Assembly: GCA_031285365.1 (NCBI GenBank)
Contig: JAITWP010000329.1
Location: 1 to 5,443, forward strand
Length of the DNA: 5,443 nucleotides
Direction of reading: 5' to 3'
Source: Azoarcus sp.
GTDB lineage: Bacteria; Pseudomonadota; Gammaproteobacteria; Burkholderiales; Rhodocyclaceae
The first letter of the stretch is position 1. Each line of letters starts with the position of its first letter. This document shows, piece by piece, positions 1-5,443 of the stretch. The notes beneath the pieces are model-generated. The model was not told where the DNA came from. It worked only from the letters and a program-made list of their open reading frames with translations, and made no database searches. Position numbers and translations under genes: made by a program.

Positions 1-1421
1 CCCAACTGGATTATTTGCGGGTCTCTCCAGACGGGAAGCTGCGGGTCGACCATCTCCGCAAACGGGCTGCCGGCCACACTGATGGTGTCGCCCCGCGCGG
101 CGTTGTAGCCAACGGCATCTCGGACGAGGTTGGTAATGCGGGTGATTTCGTCCTCACTGATGGGCATGGATTGATCTTCTCCGCTGGGTAACTGCATGGC
201 GCGATTGTTGATGACCACGGCCACCGACAGGCGCTTGATTTGTCCGAGCGATTGTTTGACGTGCTGAATGGTGCGATCCAGTTCATAGTTGATGACCGCC
301 GCGCGGTTGCTGGTAAGTGTTTTCTGCTCGCTTCCCTGCGGCGGCACGGGAGGAATGGTGATCGGCGCGGTAGCCGGGACGGGAGGCTGGTTGGTGAGCG
401 CACCTGGCACGCCTTGCGGGCCTTCATCGCGCGCTTGCTGTTCACTGGTTTGCTGGCTGCGAATGGCCTGTTCGGGAGCCGGGTTGGGGCGGTAGGTTTC
501 GGCAGTCTGTTCAACCTTGTTGAAGTCGATGTCCGCCGTCACCTGGGCACGGAAGTTTCCTTTTCCGTACATGGGGGTAAGGATATTTTCGACACGGCGG
601 ATGAGTCCGGTTTCGATTTCTTCGATGTAACGCAGTTGCGCGGGATCCAGTTCGGAGCGGCGCATCAGGTCTTCGCCCGTGAGCAGGCTACCGTTCTGGT
701 CGACGATGCTGACGCCGGAATCGCTCATCTTGGGAACGGAAGACGCCACCAGATGCACGATGCCGGCCACCTGATTGCCGTCCAGCGTCCGACCGGGACG
801 CAGTTGCACCATGACCGAGGCAGTCGGTTTCTGGTCGTCGCGCAGGAAGGAGGTTTGCCTGGGCATCGCCAGATGCACGCGGGCAGCAACCACGGAGGCG
901 AGTGACTGGATGGTGCGCGCAAGTTCGCCTTCCAGGGCGCGCTGATAGTTAACCTGTTCGACGAATTGCGAGGTGCCGAGTTTTTGCGTGTTCATCAACT
1001 CGAAACCGACCAGCCCGCCCTTGGGCAACCCCGCTGCCGCCAGCCGCAGGCGGGTTTCATAGACGATACTCGTGGGCACGAGGATGGAACGGCCATCGCT
1101 GGACATTTTGAAGGGGACGTTCTGTTGCTGAAGGGCGTTGATGATTTCGCCGCCGTCCTGATTGTCGAAATTGGTAAACAGCACTGCCTGATCGGCGGGA
1201 CGGCCCCACAGCAGAACCCCGACAATGAGGGCGATACCCATCGCCAGCGCGGCAGCTGCGGCGATGCGTTGTCGCTGGTCGAGCGCCTTTAATCTGGCAA
1301 ACCCCTGTTCCAGACGTCCACGCGGGGAGTCTGGCGGAAACGCGGAGGATGCAGTGGATGTCTCTGTCTGCGCGGATGGCACGTCAGCAACGGTATCGGC
1401 GGTGTTTTCAGCGGTGGCCAT
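1..1421 (-). CDS. fliF: Flagellar MS-ring protein FliF (3' end outside window)
   Basis: FliF is the inner-membrane protein that forms the MS ring, the base on which the flagellar rod, the FliG switch ring and the export apparatus assemble. Translating the minus strand from the ATG at 1421-1419 gives 473 open codons to the window edge. Residues 1-53 are a cytoplasmic Ala/Thr/Ser-rich tail. A membrane helix runs at about 54-75 (AAAAALAMGIALIVGVLLWG). The YscJ/FliF ring-building domain follows, with VPTSIVYETRLRLAAAGLP, then NYQRALEGELARTI at 158-171 and ARVHLAMP at 180-187, all family hallmarks. A second periplasmic domain includes MYGKGNFRAQV from residue 284, then a Pro/Gln-rich linker (about 305-370) and KRLSVAVVINN at 396-406. 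The family is usually about 530-580 residues, so the second membrane helix and FliG-binding tail lie beyond the left edge. A GAGAG element (1430-1434) sits 8 nt before the ATG. The gene is divergent from fleS. Identification is firm; only completeness is unknown. Confidence 0.96.
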   Translation of the reverse strand, partial: MATAENTADTVADVPSAQTETSTASSAFPPDSPRGRLEQGFARLKALDQRQRIAAAAALAMGIALIVGVLLWGRPADQAVLFTNFDNQDGGEIINALQQQNVPFKMSSDGRSILVPTSIVYETRLRLAAAGLPKGGLVGFELMNTQKLGTSQFVEQVNYQRALEGELARTIQSLASVVAARVHLAMPRQTSFLRDDQKPTASVMVQLRPGRTLDGNQVAGIVHLVASSVPKMSDSGVSIVDQNGSLLTGEDLMRRSELDPAQLRYIEEIETGLIRRVENILTPMYGKGNFRAQVTADIDFNKVEQTAETYRPNPAPEQAIRSQQTSEQQARDEGPQGVPGALTNQPPVPATAPITIPPVPPQGSEQKTLTSNRAAVINYELDRTIQHVKQSLGQIKRLSVAVVINNRAMQLPSGEDQSMPISEDEITRITNLVRDAVGYNAARGDTISVAGSPFAEMVDPQLPVWRDPQIIQL

Positions 1422-1463
1422 ATTTCTCGCTCTCTACTCCAGGCCCTTTGACGGACGAGGTTA

Positions 1464-1486
1464 TTGTCCGCTGCCTGCGCGGACAA
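1464..1486. repeat. 8-bp perfect inverted repeat in the fliF/fleS divergent region
   Basis: TTGTCCGC at 1464-1471 is mirrored exactly by GCGGACAA at 1479-1486 around a 7-nt centre (tgcctgc). It lies 42 nt upstream of the fliF start and 117 nt upstream of the preferred fleS start. There is no T-run on either side, so it does not look like an intrinsic terminator. A dyad of this size between two divergent genes is typical of a dimeric regulator site, but no regulator can be named from the sequence. I found no convincing sigma-70 or sigma-54 promoter for either gene in 1422-1603. Confidence 0.5.
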
Positions 1487-1591
1487 CGTTGCCCGAAAAG
1501 CGGCACTTTTTACTGGCTGTTCGCTGATTGGCATGAAAGCATGCGGCCATAAAGTGCGACCATGAACACGCCCGTCATGCACGCGCCGCAT

Positions 1592-1595
1592 GGAG
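1592..1595 (+). promoter_or_regulatory. Ribosome binding site deciding the fleS start
   Basis: GGAG at 1592-1595 lies 8 nt before the ATG at 1604. The longer in-frame ATG at 1562 has no purine-rich Shine-Dalgarno match just upstream (sequence gcggccataaagtgcgacc). This favours translation from 1604. The extra 14 residues of the longer form show nothing recognisable. Confidence 0.55.
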
Positions 1596-1603
1596 CATTT
1601 CCC

Positions 1604-2890
1604 ATGACCCCCTCCGAGGCATCTCTCCTTGATCGGATAGACGAACCGCTATCCGCCGCGCAGCTCGCGCAGGCTTTCGCCGTCTTCAACCGCGCATCGG
1701 AAGAACTTTCCGGCGCATACAACGCGCTTCAGGCACAGGTTGAGCAGTTGAGCGAACGCTTCAAGGTACTCATGGGCGCGCTGCCTGCCGCCGTGGTGGT
1801 ACTCGACCGTAAAAGCCGTATTGAGCAGGTCAACCGTGCGGCGGAATTGTTGCTGGGCGAAGAACTGGCCGGGCGAAACTGGAAAGAGGTGGCCGCTGCC
1901 CTCCAGCCAAGTGAGACACCGGGCGAGATGAGCCTGCCTCACACCAGCGGTCAACGGCGGCTCGCGGTTTCCGAGACGGCGCTCGATTCCGGCGAAGGGC
2001 GCATTCTTCTCCTGAACGATGTCACCGAAACGCACCGGATGCGACAGGCGGTGGAACGTAGCGAACGGCTGGCGGCAATGGGCGAGATGGTGGCGGGCCT
2101 CGCGCACCAGTTGCGCACGCCCCTGTCGGCGGCCCTGCTCTACACCGGCAACCTGCGCCAGCCCGACCTTGGTCCCGTCGAGCGCCTGAAAGTCGCCGAG
2201 CGCGCCATCGAACGTTTGCGCCACCTTGAGCGCCTGATCCGCGACATGTTGCTTTTCGCGCGTGGAGACAGCCTCGGACGGCAGGATTTCGACGTCGGCG
2301 AACTGCTGGCCGAACTCGTTCATACCCTGGAGCCGCTTGCCAAGGCACGCCAGATCCATTTCAGGAGTCATTGCGACTGCGAGGGTGCAACCGTGCATGG
2401 CGACCGCAAGGCGCTGGGCGGAGCCATCGCCAACCTGATCGAAAACGCCATCCAGGCCACCGCTGAGGGCGGCACAGTGAGTTGCGACGTCGTGCGCGCC
2501 AATTCCTGTCAGGGTGGGCAGCCGGGAGAAGAGTTGCGCTTCATCGTCCGCGACAGCGGCATCGGCATTACCCCGGAGTTGCAGGCTCGGCTTTTCGAGC
2601 CTTTCTTCACGACCCGCGCCGAAGGAACCGGCCTTGGACTCGCCATCGCGCGGGGTGTAGCTCGCGGCCATGGCGGAGACATCCTGCTGGAATCCACACC
2701 CGGAAAGGGTTCCACTTTCACTTTGACCCTGCCTCTGCTGCCGCCTGACTGGCTGTACCATGACCGGCGTAGCGGGGATAGAGACCGGCGGCGCTCCGGT
2801 CGGCGCGCAAGCGATACCATGCCCAACATCCTGACGCCTCTCCTCACACCCATGCCAAACTGGATCGGGGCTGGAGCATCAATGCCATGA
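1604..2890 (+). CDS. fleS: FleS/FlrB-type flagellar sensor histidine kinase
   Basis: This is the soluble kinase that autophosphorylates and passes phosphate to FleR to switch on sigma-54-dependent flagellar genes. From the start at 1604 it has 428 residues; an in-frame ATG at 1562 would add 14. No membrane segment is visible, consistent with cytoplasmic FleS/FlrB. Order of parts: LAQAFAVFN and a probable coiled coil (about 21-52), a PAS domain (about 54-147, ALPAAVVVLDRKSRIEQVN), and an H-box LAHQLRTPLSAALLY with phospho-acceptor H168. The HATPase domain has an N-box from N277 (NLIENAIQA), G1 DSGIGI at 317-322, EPFFTT at 332-337 and G2 GTGLGL at 341-346. All catalytic boxes look intact. After the ATPase fold (about 379) comes an unusual tail of roughly 45 residues, first Arg-rich then Pro-rich. 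The stop overlaps the fleR start as ATGA, indicating translational coupling. The symbol follows Pseudomonas usage; Vibrio-type naming would be flrB. Confidence 0.93.
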   Translation: MTPSEASLLDRIDEPLSAAQLAQAFAVFNRASEELSGAYNALQAQVEQLSERFKVLMGALPAAVVVLDRKSRIEQVNRAAELLLGEELAGRNWKEVAAALQPSETPGEMSLPHTSGQRRLAVSETALDSGEGRILLLNDVTETHRMRQAVERSERLAAMGEMVAGLAHQLRTPLSAALLYTGNLRQPDLGPVERLKVAERAIERLRHLERLIRDMLLFARGDSLGRQDFDVGELLAELVHTLEPLAKARQIHFRSHCDCEGATVHGDRKALGGAIANLIENAIQATAEGGTVSCDVVRANSCQGGQPGEELRFIVRDSGIGITPELQARLFEPFFTTRAEGTGLGLAIARGVARGHGGDILLESTPGKGSTFTLTLPLLPPDWLYHDRRSGDRDRRRSGRRASDTMPNILTPLLTPMPNWIGAGASMP

Positions 2891-4332
2891 TCGGACAACT
2901 GAACATCCTGATCGTTGAAGACGACGACGCCCTTCGCGACGCGGTATGCCTAACCCTGGAAATGGCCGGTCACGGCGTATCCGGAGCCGATGGCGGCCCG
3001 GCAGCACTCTCCCGACTCGAAAACACGCATTTCAACCTCGTCATCTCCGATCTACGCATGCAACCGATGGACGGACTGGAGCTACTGACTGAGATTCGCC
3101 GCCGCCAGCCGCAATTACCAGTGCTGTTGATGACCGCCTTTGGGGACGTCGACAAGGCAGTCGCGGCGATGCGCGGTGGCGCCTGCGACTTCCTGATGAA
3201 ACCCTTCGAACCGGAAACGCTGCTGGAATGCGTGCGCCGCTATGCCACCGCACCACCCGAAGCGGACAAGACGGTTGCCGAGGACAGCCGCTCCCGCCAA
3301 CTGCTCGCGCTGGCCGCCAAGGTAGCCGAAAGCGACGCCACCGTATTGCTCACCGGCGAATCCGGCGTAGGCAAGGAAGTGATCGCGCGCTACATCCATC
3401 ACCATTCCCCGCGTAGCGCAGCGCCGTTCGTGGCAATCAACTGCGCGGCCATCCCGGAAAACCTGCTTGAAGCCACGCTTTTCGGCTACGAGAAAGGCGC
3501 ATTTACCGGCGCACAGAGCGGGCAGCCCGGCAAATTCGAACAGGCCCAGGGCGGCGTGATCCTGCTCGATGAAATTTCCGAAATGCCACTCGGGCTTCAG
3601 GCCAAGCTCTTACGGGTTTTGCAGGAACGGGAGGTGGAACGCGTTGGTGGAAAAAAACCGATTCCCCTGGATATCCGCGTATTGGCGACCAGCAACCGGG
3701 ACATGGAACAGGAAATCGCGCGCGGGCGCTTCCGCGAGGATCTGTACTACCGACTGAACGTTTTCCCAATCCTCATCCCGCCACTGCGCGAACGCCCGGA
3801 CGACATCGTGCCGCTGGCCCGTCACTTTCTCGCGGGCCATGCCCGACATAGCGGACGGCAAATCTGGTTCTCGCCCGAGGCCGAATCACTTCTGCGCCGC
3901 TACACCTGGCCGGGTAACGTACGGGAACTGGAAAACACCGCGCAACGTGCCCTGATCCTGACATCGGGCGACACGATAAGCGCCGAGACATTGCGCCTGT
4001 GCCTGCCGCACTGGCAGGATGAGGGCAATGGATGTAGGTGTGACAACCATTCGCCGTGCCTCCCCGCCACAACGCTTACGGCAAGTCTGCCCCCCATCGC
4101 GGGTGGAGATGCCGCCCGATCTCCTGCCATGGCAAATTTTGCCGCCTCGACCACGCCTGCGACCCCGGCATCGCACCCCGTCAACATGCGCGATTTCGAA
4201 CGCGAGCACATTCTGGCGACCCTGCGGGAAATGGGCGGTTCACGCAAAAAAACCGTTGAAAAACTGGGTATCTCGGAGCGCACCCTGCGCTACAAACTTC
4301 AGCAATACCGCGAAGAAGGTTACGAAGTGTGA
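2887..4332 (+). CDS. fleR: FleR/FlrC-type sigma-54-dependent flagellar response regulator
   Basis: FleR is the phosphorylation-controlled enhancer-binding protein that remodels RpoN-RNA polymerase at mid-class flagellar promoters. The 481-residue product has the full NtrC-type layout. The receiver domain (about 5-120) has acidic residues E11, D12 and D13, phospho-acceptor D55 (LVISDLRM), T83 and K105 (FLMKPF). The AAA+ domain (about 132-370) has Walker A GESGVGKE at 157-164, the sigma-54-contacting GAFTGA loop at 204-209, Walker B GGVILLDE at 222-229, FREDLYYRLNVF at 282-293 and WPGNVREL at 341-348. A Fis-type helix-turn-helix lies at about 434-475 (KKTVEKLGISERTLRYKLQQ). Nothing key is missing, so it should be an active ATPase and activator. 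The linker at 372-391 is unusually cysteine-rich. Its start overlaps the fleS stop by 4 nt, so the pair is expressed together. The sigma-54 promoter 15 nt beyond its stop makes fliE its obvious target. Confidence 0.95.
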   Translation: MIGQLNILIVEDDDALRDAVCLTLEMAGHGVSGADGGPAALSRLENTHFNLVISDLRMQPMDGLELLTEIRRRQPQLPVLLMTAFGDVDKAVAAMRGGACDFLMKPFEPETLLECVRRYATAPPEADKTVAEDSRSRQLLALAAKVAESDATVLLTGESGVGKEVIARYIHHHSPRSAAPFVAINCAAIPENLLEATLFGYEKGAFTGAQSGQPGKFEQAQGGVILLDEISEMPLGLQAKLLRVLQEREVERVGGKKPIPLDIRVLATSNRDMEQEIARGRFREDLYYRLNVFPILIPPLRERPDDIVPLARHFLAGHARHSGRQIWFSPEAESLLRRYTWPGNVRELENTAQRALILTSGDTISAETLRLCLPHWQDEGNGCRCDNHSPCLPATTLTASLPPIAGGDAARSPAMANFAASTTPATPASHPVNMRDFEREHILATLREMGGSRKKTVEKLGISERTLRYKLQQYREEGYEV

Positions 4333-4346
4333 GTGAAATGGATTGG

Positions 4347-4362
4347 TGGCACGAGGGTTGCT
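4347..4362 (+). promoter_or_regulatory. Sigma-54 (RpoN) -24/-12 promoter of fliE
   Basis: TGGCACG at 4347-4353, a 4-nt spacer, then TTGCT at 4358-4362 matches the sigma-54 consensus TGGCAC(G)-N4-TTGC(A/T). The invariant GG (4348-4349) and GC (4360-4361) are separated by exactly 10 nt. Transcription would start near 4373, about 30 nt before the fliE ATG. The site lies in the 70-nt gap directly behind fleR, whose product is a sigma-54 activator. The match and spacing are seen directly; use by FleR is inferred. Confidence 0.9.
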
Positions 4363-4393
4363 CTACTATGATCAAAACAGTCAATCCTTCCTT

Positions 4394-4397
4394 GGAG
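4394..4397 (+). promoter_or_regulatory. Ribosome binding site of fliE
   Basis: GGAG at 4394-4397 lies 5 nt before the ATG at 4403 and 8 nt before a second in-frame ATG at 4406. Either can be the start. It excludes the upstream in-frame TTG at 4343, which lies ahead of the sigma-54 promoter and would not be on that transcript. Confidence 0.75.
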
Positions 4398-4402
4398 TAA
4401 GG

Positions 4403-4729
4403 ATGATGGATACGCGCGGAATCGAGCAGATGCTCTCCGAACTGCGCGCCATGTCACAGGCGGCGCAAAACAAGCCCGTCCAGGCCAATGACCCGCCTGC
4501 CGGAGGGATCAGTTTTGCCGAAGTGCTCAACAACGCGCTCAAGGACGTGAGCGCCGCCCAAAAAGAAGCCCGCGCCATGGCAGAAGATTTCTCGTCCGGC
4601 GACTCCAGAGCCAACTTGCAGGACGTGATGGTGAACCTGCAAAAAGCCAGCCTTTCATTCCAGCAGATGGTGCAGGTGCGCAACCGCCTGGTGTCCGCTT
4701 ATCAGGACATCATGAACATGTCGGTTTGA
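4403..4729 (+). CDS. fliE: Flagellar hook-basal body complex protein FliE
   Basis: FliE is a small export-substrate protein that links the FliF MS ring to the proximal rod. The 108-residue product matches the usual family length (about 100-110). The N-terminus (MMDTRGIEQMLSELRAMSQ) is typical. SFAEVLNNALKDV (37-49) is the conserved middle helix. The C-terminal helix at about 71-108 carries the family signature, including DVMVNLQKASLSFQQ and VRNRLVSAYQDIMNM. The start may be 4403 or 4406. The gene is monocistronic as far as can be seen: fliF, which follows fliE in Pseudomonas and Vibrio, is here on the opposite strand beyond fleS. No intrinsic terminator is evident after the stop, and the next open frame begins only 9 nt later. 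Expression is expected from the sigma-54 promoter at 4347-4362. Confidence 0.95.
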   Translation: MMDTRGIEQMLSELRAMSQAAQNKPVQANDPPAGGISFAEVLNNALKDVSAAQKEARAMAEDFSSGDSRANLQDVMVNLQKASLSFQQMVQVRNRLVSAYQDIMNMSV

Positions 4730-4738
4730 TGGCGTTTC

Positions 4739-4975
4739 ATGCCGTCTCATCTCCCAGGCAGATGCCAAAGTCTGGCGTTACGGGTTTCGGCTGGCAAATC
4801 AGTACTGATTATTGGTTCATACCCGGATCTTTCACCTGAACAGGCGCGCATTGCGCATCGCGCCGCTTGGTGGCTTGTCTCGCGTGGAATTCAGCCACTT
4901 CACCATGTCGAGGTGAAAATTGAACGACAACAAACCATGCAACGAGAAAAAAACAGAAATCGTTCAGAGCGGTAG
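4739..4975 (+). pseudogene. Remnant of a phage-type tyrosine integrase, arm-binding (DUF4102-like) domain only
   Basis: The 78-residue open frame reads like the N-terminal arm-DNA-binding domain of P4/XerC-like island integrases. ALRVSAGKS (13-21) resembles the LRVSPxGKKSW strand. IGSYPDLSPEQARIAHRAAW (25-44) matches the LGSYPDLSLAEARxxAxxAR segment, and LVSRGIQPLHH (46-56) matches LLAQGIDPxxxR. The roughly 10-15 residues normally between GKKSW and LGSYP seem to be missing. The core-binding and catalytic domains (R-H-R-Y residues, normally another 300 residues) are absent: a stop follows at 4973-4975 and no continuation appears in the other frames before 5058. It is therefore very unlikely to encode recombinase activity. 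Its ATG lies 9 nt after fliE. Recognition rests on pattern memory over about 45 residues, so a chance frame cannot be fully excluded. Confidence 0.55.
4797..4810. repeat. 14-bp perfect palindrome
   Basis: AATCAGTACTGATT at 4797-4810 equals its own reverse complement. It falls inside the integrase-like remnant at codons 20-24, exactly where the remnant appears to lack a segment compared with intact integrases. It could be a recombination or deletion scar, part of an attachment core, or a dimer-binding site. The sequence alone does not decide. Confidence 0.5.
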
Positions 4976-5025
4976 CCAAGACATAACTGAAAGCGTGTGA
5001 AAGCCTATGCTGATGATAGCCGCAT

Positions 5026-5034
5026 TGGTATGAT
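5026..5034 (+). promoter_or_regulatory. Possible extended -10 promoter of the TcmP-like gene
   Basis: TGG followed by TATGAT (5029-5034) fits an extended -10 element (TGnTATAAT, one mismatch in the hexamer). Transcription would begin near 5041, about 18 nt before the ATG at 5059. No good -35 hexamer lies 16-18 nt upstream, which extended -10 promoters can tolerate. The match is short, so chance is possible. Confidence 0.35.
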
Positions 5035-5058
5035 ATTGGCAAAATACGGAAAAACACT

Positions 5059-5443
5059 ATGGACAGACTGATTGATGGTGATGATGGCCTGATTGGCGAC
5101 GGCAGATTCAACAAGAATTCAGGCGATCAGCATTCCTTCGGCAGCGCCTGGACTCTCATCAAGCTGGAAGCACTGGAGAAATACCTCGTCGCATTCAATA
5201 CCGCTCTCAGCAAACAAAGCTTCACTCGGCTCTATATCGACGCTTTTGCCGGTACGGGTCGGTGTGACATCAGGGTTTACGGCGAAAAGAAAACCGTCGA
5301 CGGTTCCGCACGCAGAGCTTTGGTCACCAATCCCTCCTTTCACAAGTTCTGTTTCATCGAGCTTCACCGCAGGAAACTGGATGCACTGAATGCTCTTGCC
5401 GCTGAGTACCCGGGCAAGACCATTGAAGTTATTAAAAGCGATG
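5059..5443 (+). CDS. TcmP-like protein (three-Cys-motif partner), methyltransferase-like fold, 3' end outside window
   Basis: The first 128 codons are visible. FGSAWTLIKLEALEKYL (27-43) corresponds to the W(T/S)xxKLxxlxxYL opening of TcmP proteins. LYIDAFAGTG (58-67) is the family's glycine-rich loop and resembles motif I of Rossmann-fold SAM-dependent methyltransferases. DGSARRAL (81-88) matches the DGSP-x-x-AL segment. FCFIELHRRKLDAL (97-110) places an acidic residue (E101) at the end of the second strand, as for ribose binding in such enzymes. TcmP proteins are known mainly as partners of a three-Cys-motif, radical-SAM-like protein (Gp37/Gp68-type, DUF5131) in mobile regions; their reaction is not established to my knowledge. 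An in-frame stop at 5017-5019 and no earlier ATG support the chosen start; its ribosome site is weak (cgga, 9-12 nt upstream). It lies behind an integrase remnant in lower-GC DNA, suggesting horizontal acquisition. Methyltransferase activity is inference only. Confidence 0.75.
   Translation, partial: MDRLIDGDDGLIGDGRFNKNSGDQHSFGSAWTLIKLEALEKYLVAFNTALSKQSFTRLYIDAFAGTGRCDIRVYGEKKTVDGSARRALVTNPSFHKFCFIELHRRKLDALNALAAEYPGKTIEVIKSD

Larger units (their letters stand above)
4730..5058. other. Gene-poor junction between flagellar genes and accessory DNA
   Basis: This 329-nt stretch holds an integrase-like remnant, a 14-bp palindrome and a possible promoter for the gene at 5059, but no confident intact gene. 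By hand count GC is 52 of 120 bases (43%) over 4921-5040, against 40 of 60 (67%) over 2401-2460 in fleS. No tRNA, no clear flanking direct repeat and no stem-loop terminator with a T-run was seen. Confidence 0.55.

Noticed and set aside
240..905. 221-residue plus-strand open frame opposite fliF
   Set aside because: The minus strand here encodes conserved FliF ring-domain motifs without interruption, so this is a shadow frame.
1529..1544. Possible sigma-54 promoter for fleS (TGGCATG-aaag-CATGC)
   Set aside because: GG and GC are 11 nt apart instead of 10 and the -12 half does not read TTGC. The resemblance comes partly from a small GCATG/CATGC inverted repeat.
1422..1561. Sigma-54 promoter for fliF on the minus strand
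   Set aside because: I checked each GG on the minus strand for a GC 10 nt downstream and found none with a usable -12 element.
1649..2761. 370-residue open frame antisense to fleS
   Set aside because: It lies wholly opposite a gene with every histidine kinase box in order. Its translation shows no recognisable domain; long antisense frames are common in GC-rich genes.
4343..4402. Longer FliE starting at a TTG at 4343
   Set aside because: It begins upstream of the sigma-54 promoter, lacks a ribosome site, and adds 20 residues unlike known FliE N-termini.
4730..4800. Intrinsic terminator after fliE
   Set aside because: Only 4-bp pairings such as CCAG/CTGG were seen, with no following T-run.

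Overview
The window carries one end of a flagellar gene region of a moderately GC-rich, polarly flagellated-type proteobacterium. FleS/FleR (FlrB/FlrC)-type regulators, a sigma-54 promoter in front of fliE and roughly 60-67% GC in the flagellar genes fit a beta- or gammaproteobacterium. I lean towards a betaproteobacterium with low confidence; nothing here fixes a genus.

Layout. Positions 1421 down to 1 (minus strand) hold fliF, the MS-ring protein, with its 3' end outside the window. A 182-nt divergent intergenic region with an 8-bp perfect dyad follows. On the plus strand come fleS (soluble PAS histidine kinase, 1604-2890) and fleR (sigma-54-dependent response regulator, 2887-4332), overlapping by ATGA. 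A 70-nt gap after fleR contains a consensus -24/-12 sigma-54 promoter (4347-4362) and then fliE (4403-4729), the rod/MS-ring junction protein. The genes form a logical circuit: FleS phosphorylates FleR, FleR activates RpoN-RNA polymerase, and the first visible target is fliE directly behind fleR. FliE physically joins the rod to the FliF ring encoded on the other side of the regulators.

From 4730 on the content changes. Base composition drops (43% GC by hand count over 4921-5040). A short open frame resembles only the N-terminal arm-binding domain of a phage/island tyrosine integrase, apparently shortened internally, and a 14-bp perfect palindrome lies at the presumed deletion point. At 5059 a gene starts that I recognise as a TcmP-like (three-Cys-motif partner) protein with a Rossmann methyltransferase-like motif; it runs off the right edge. 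The right end is therefore best read as the edge of an accessory or mobile island inserted just behind fliE. TcmP-like proteins are poorly characterised, so the most likely undescribed biology is to the right of this window.

No tRNA, rRNA, CRISPR array or complete insertion sequence is visible.
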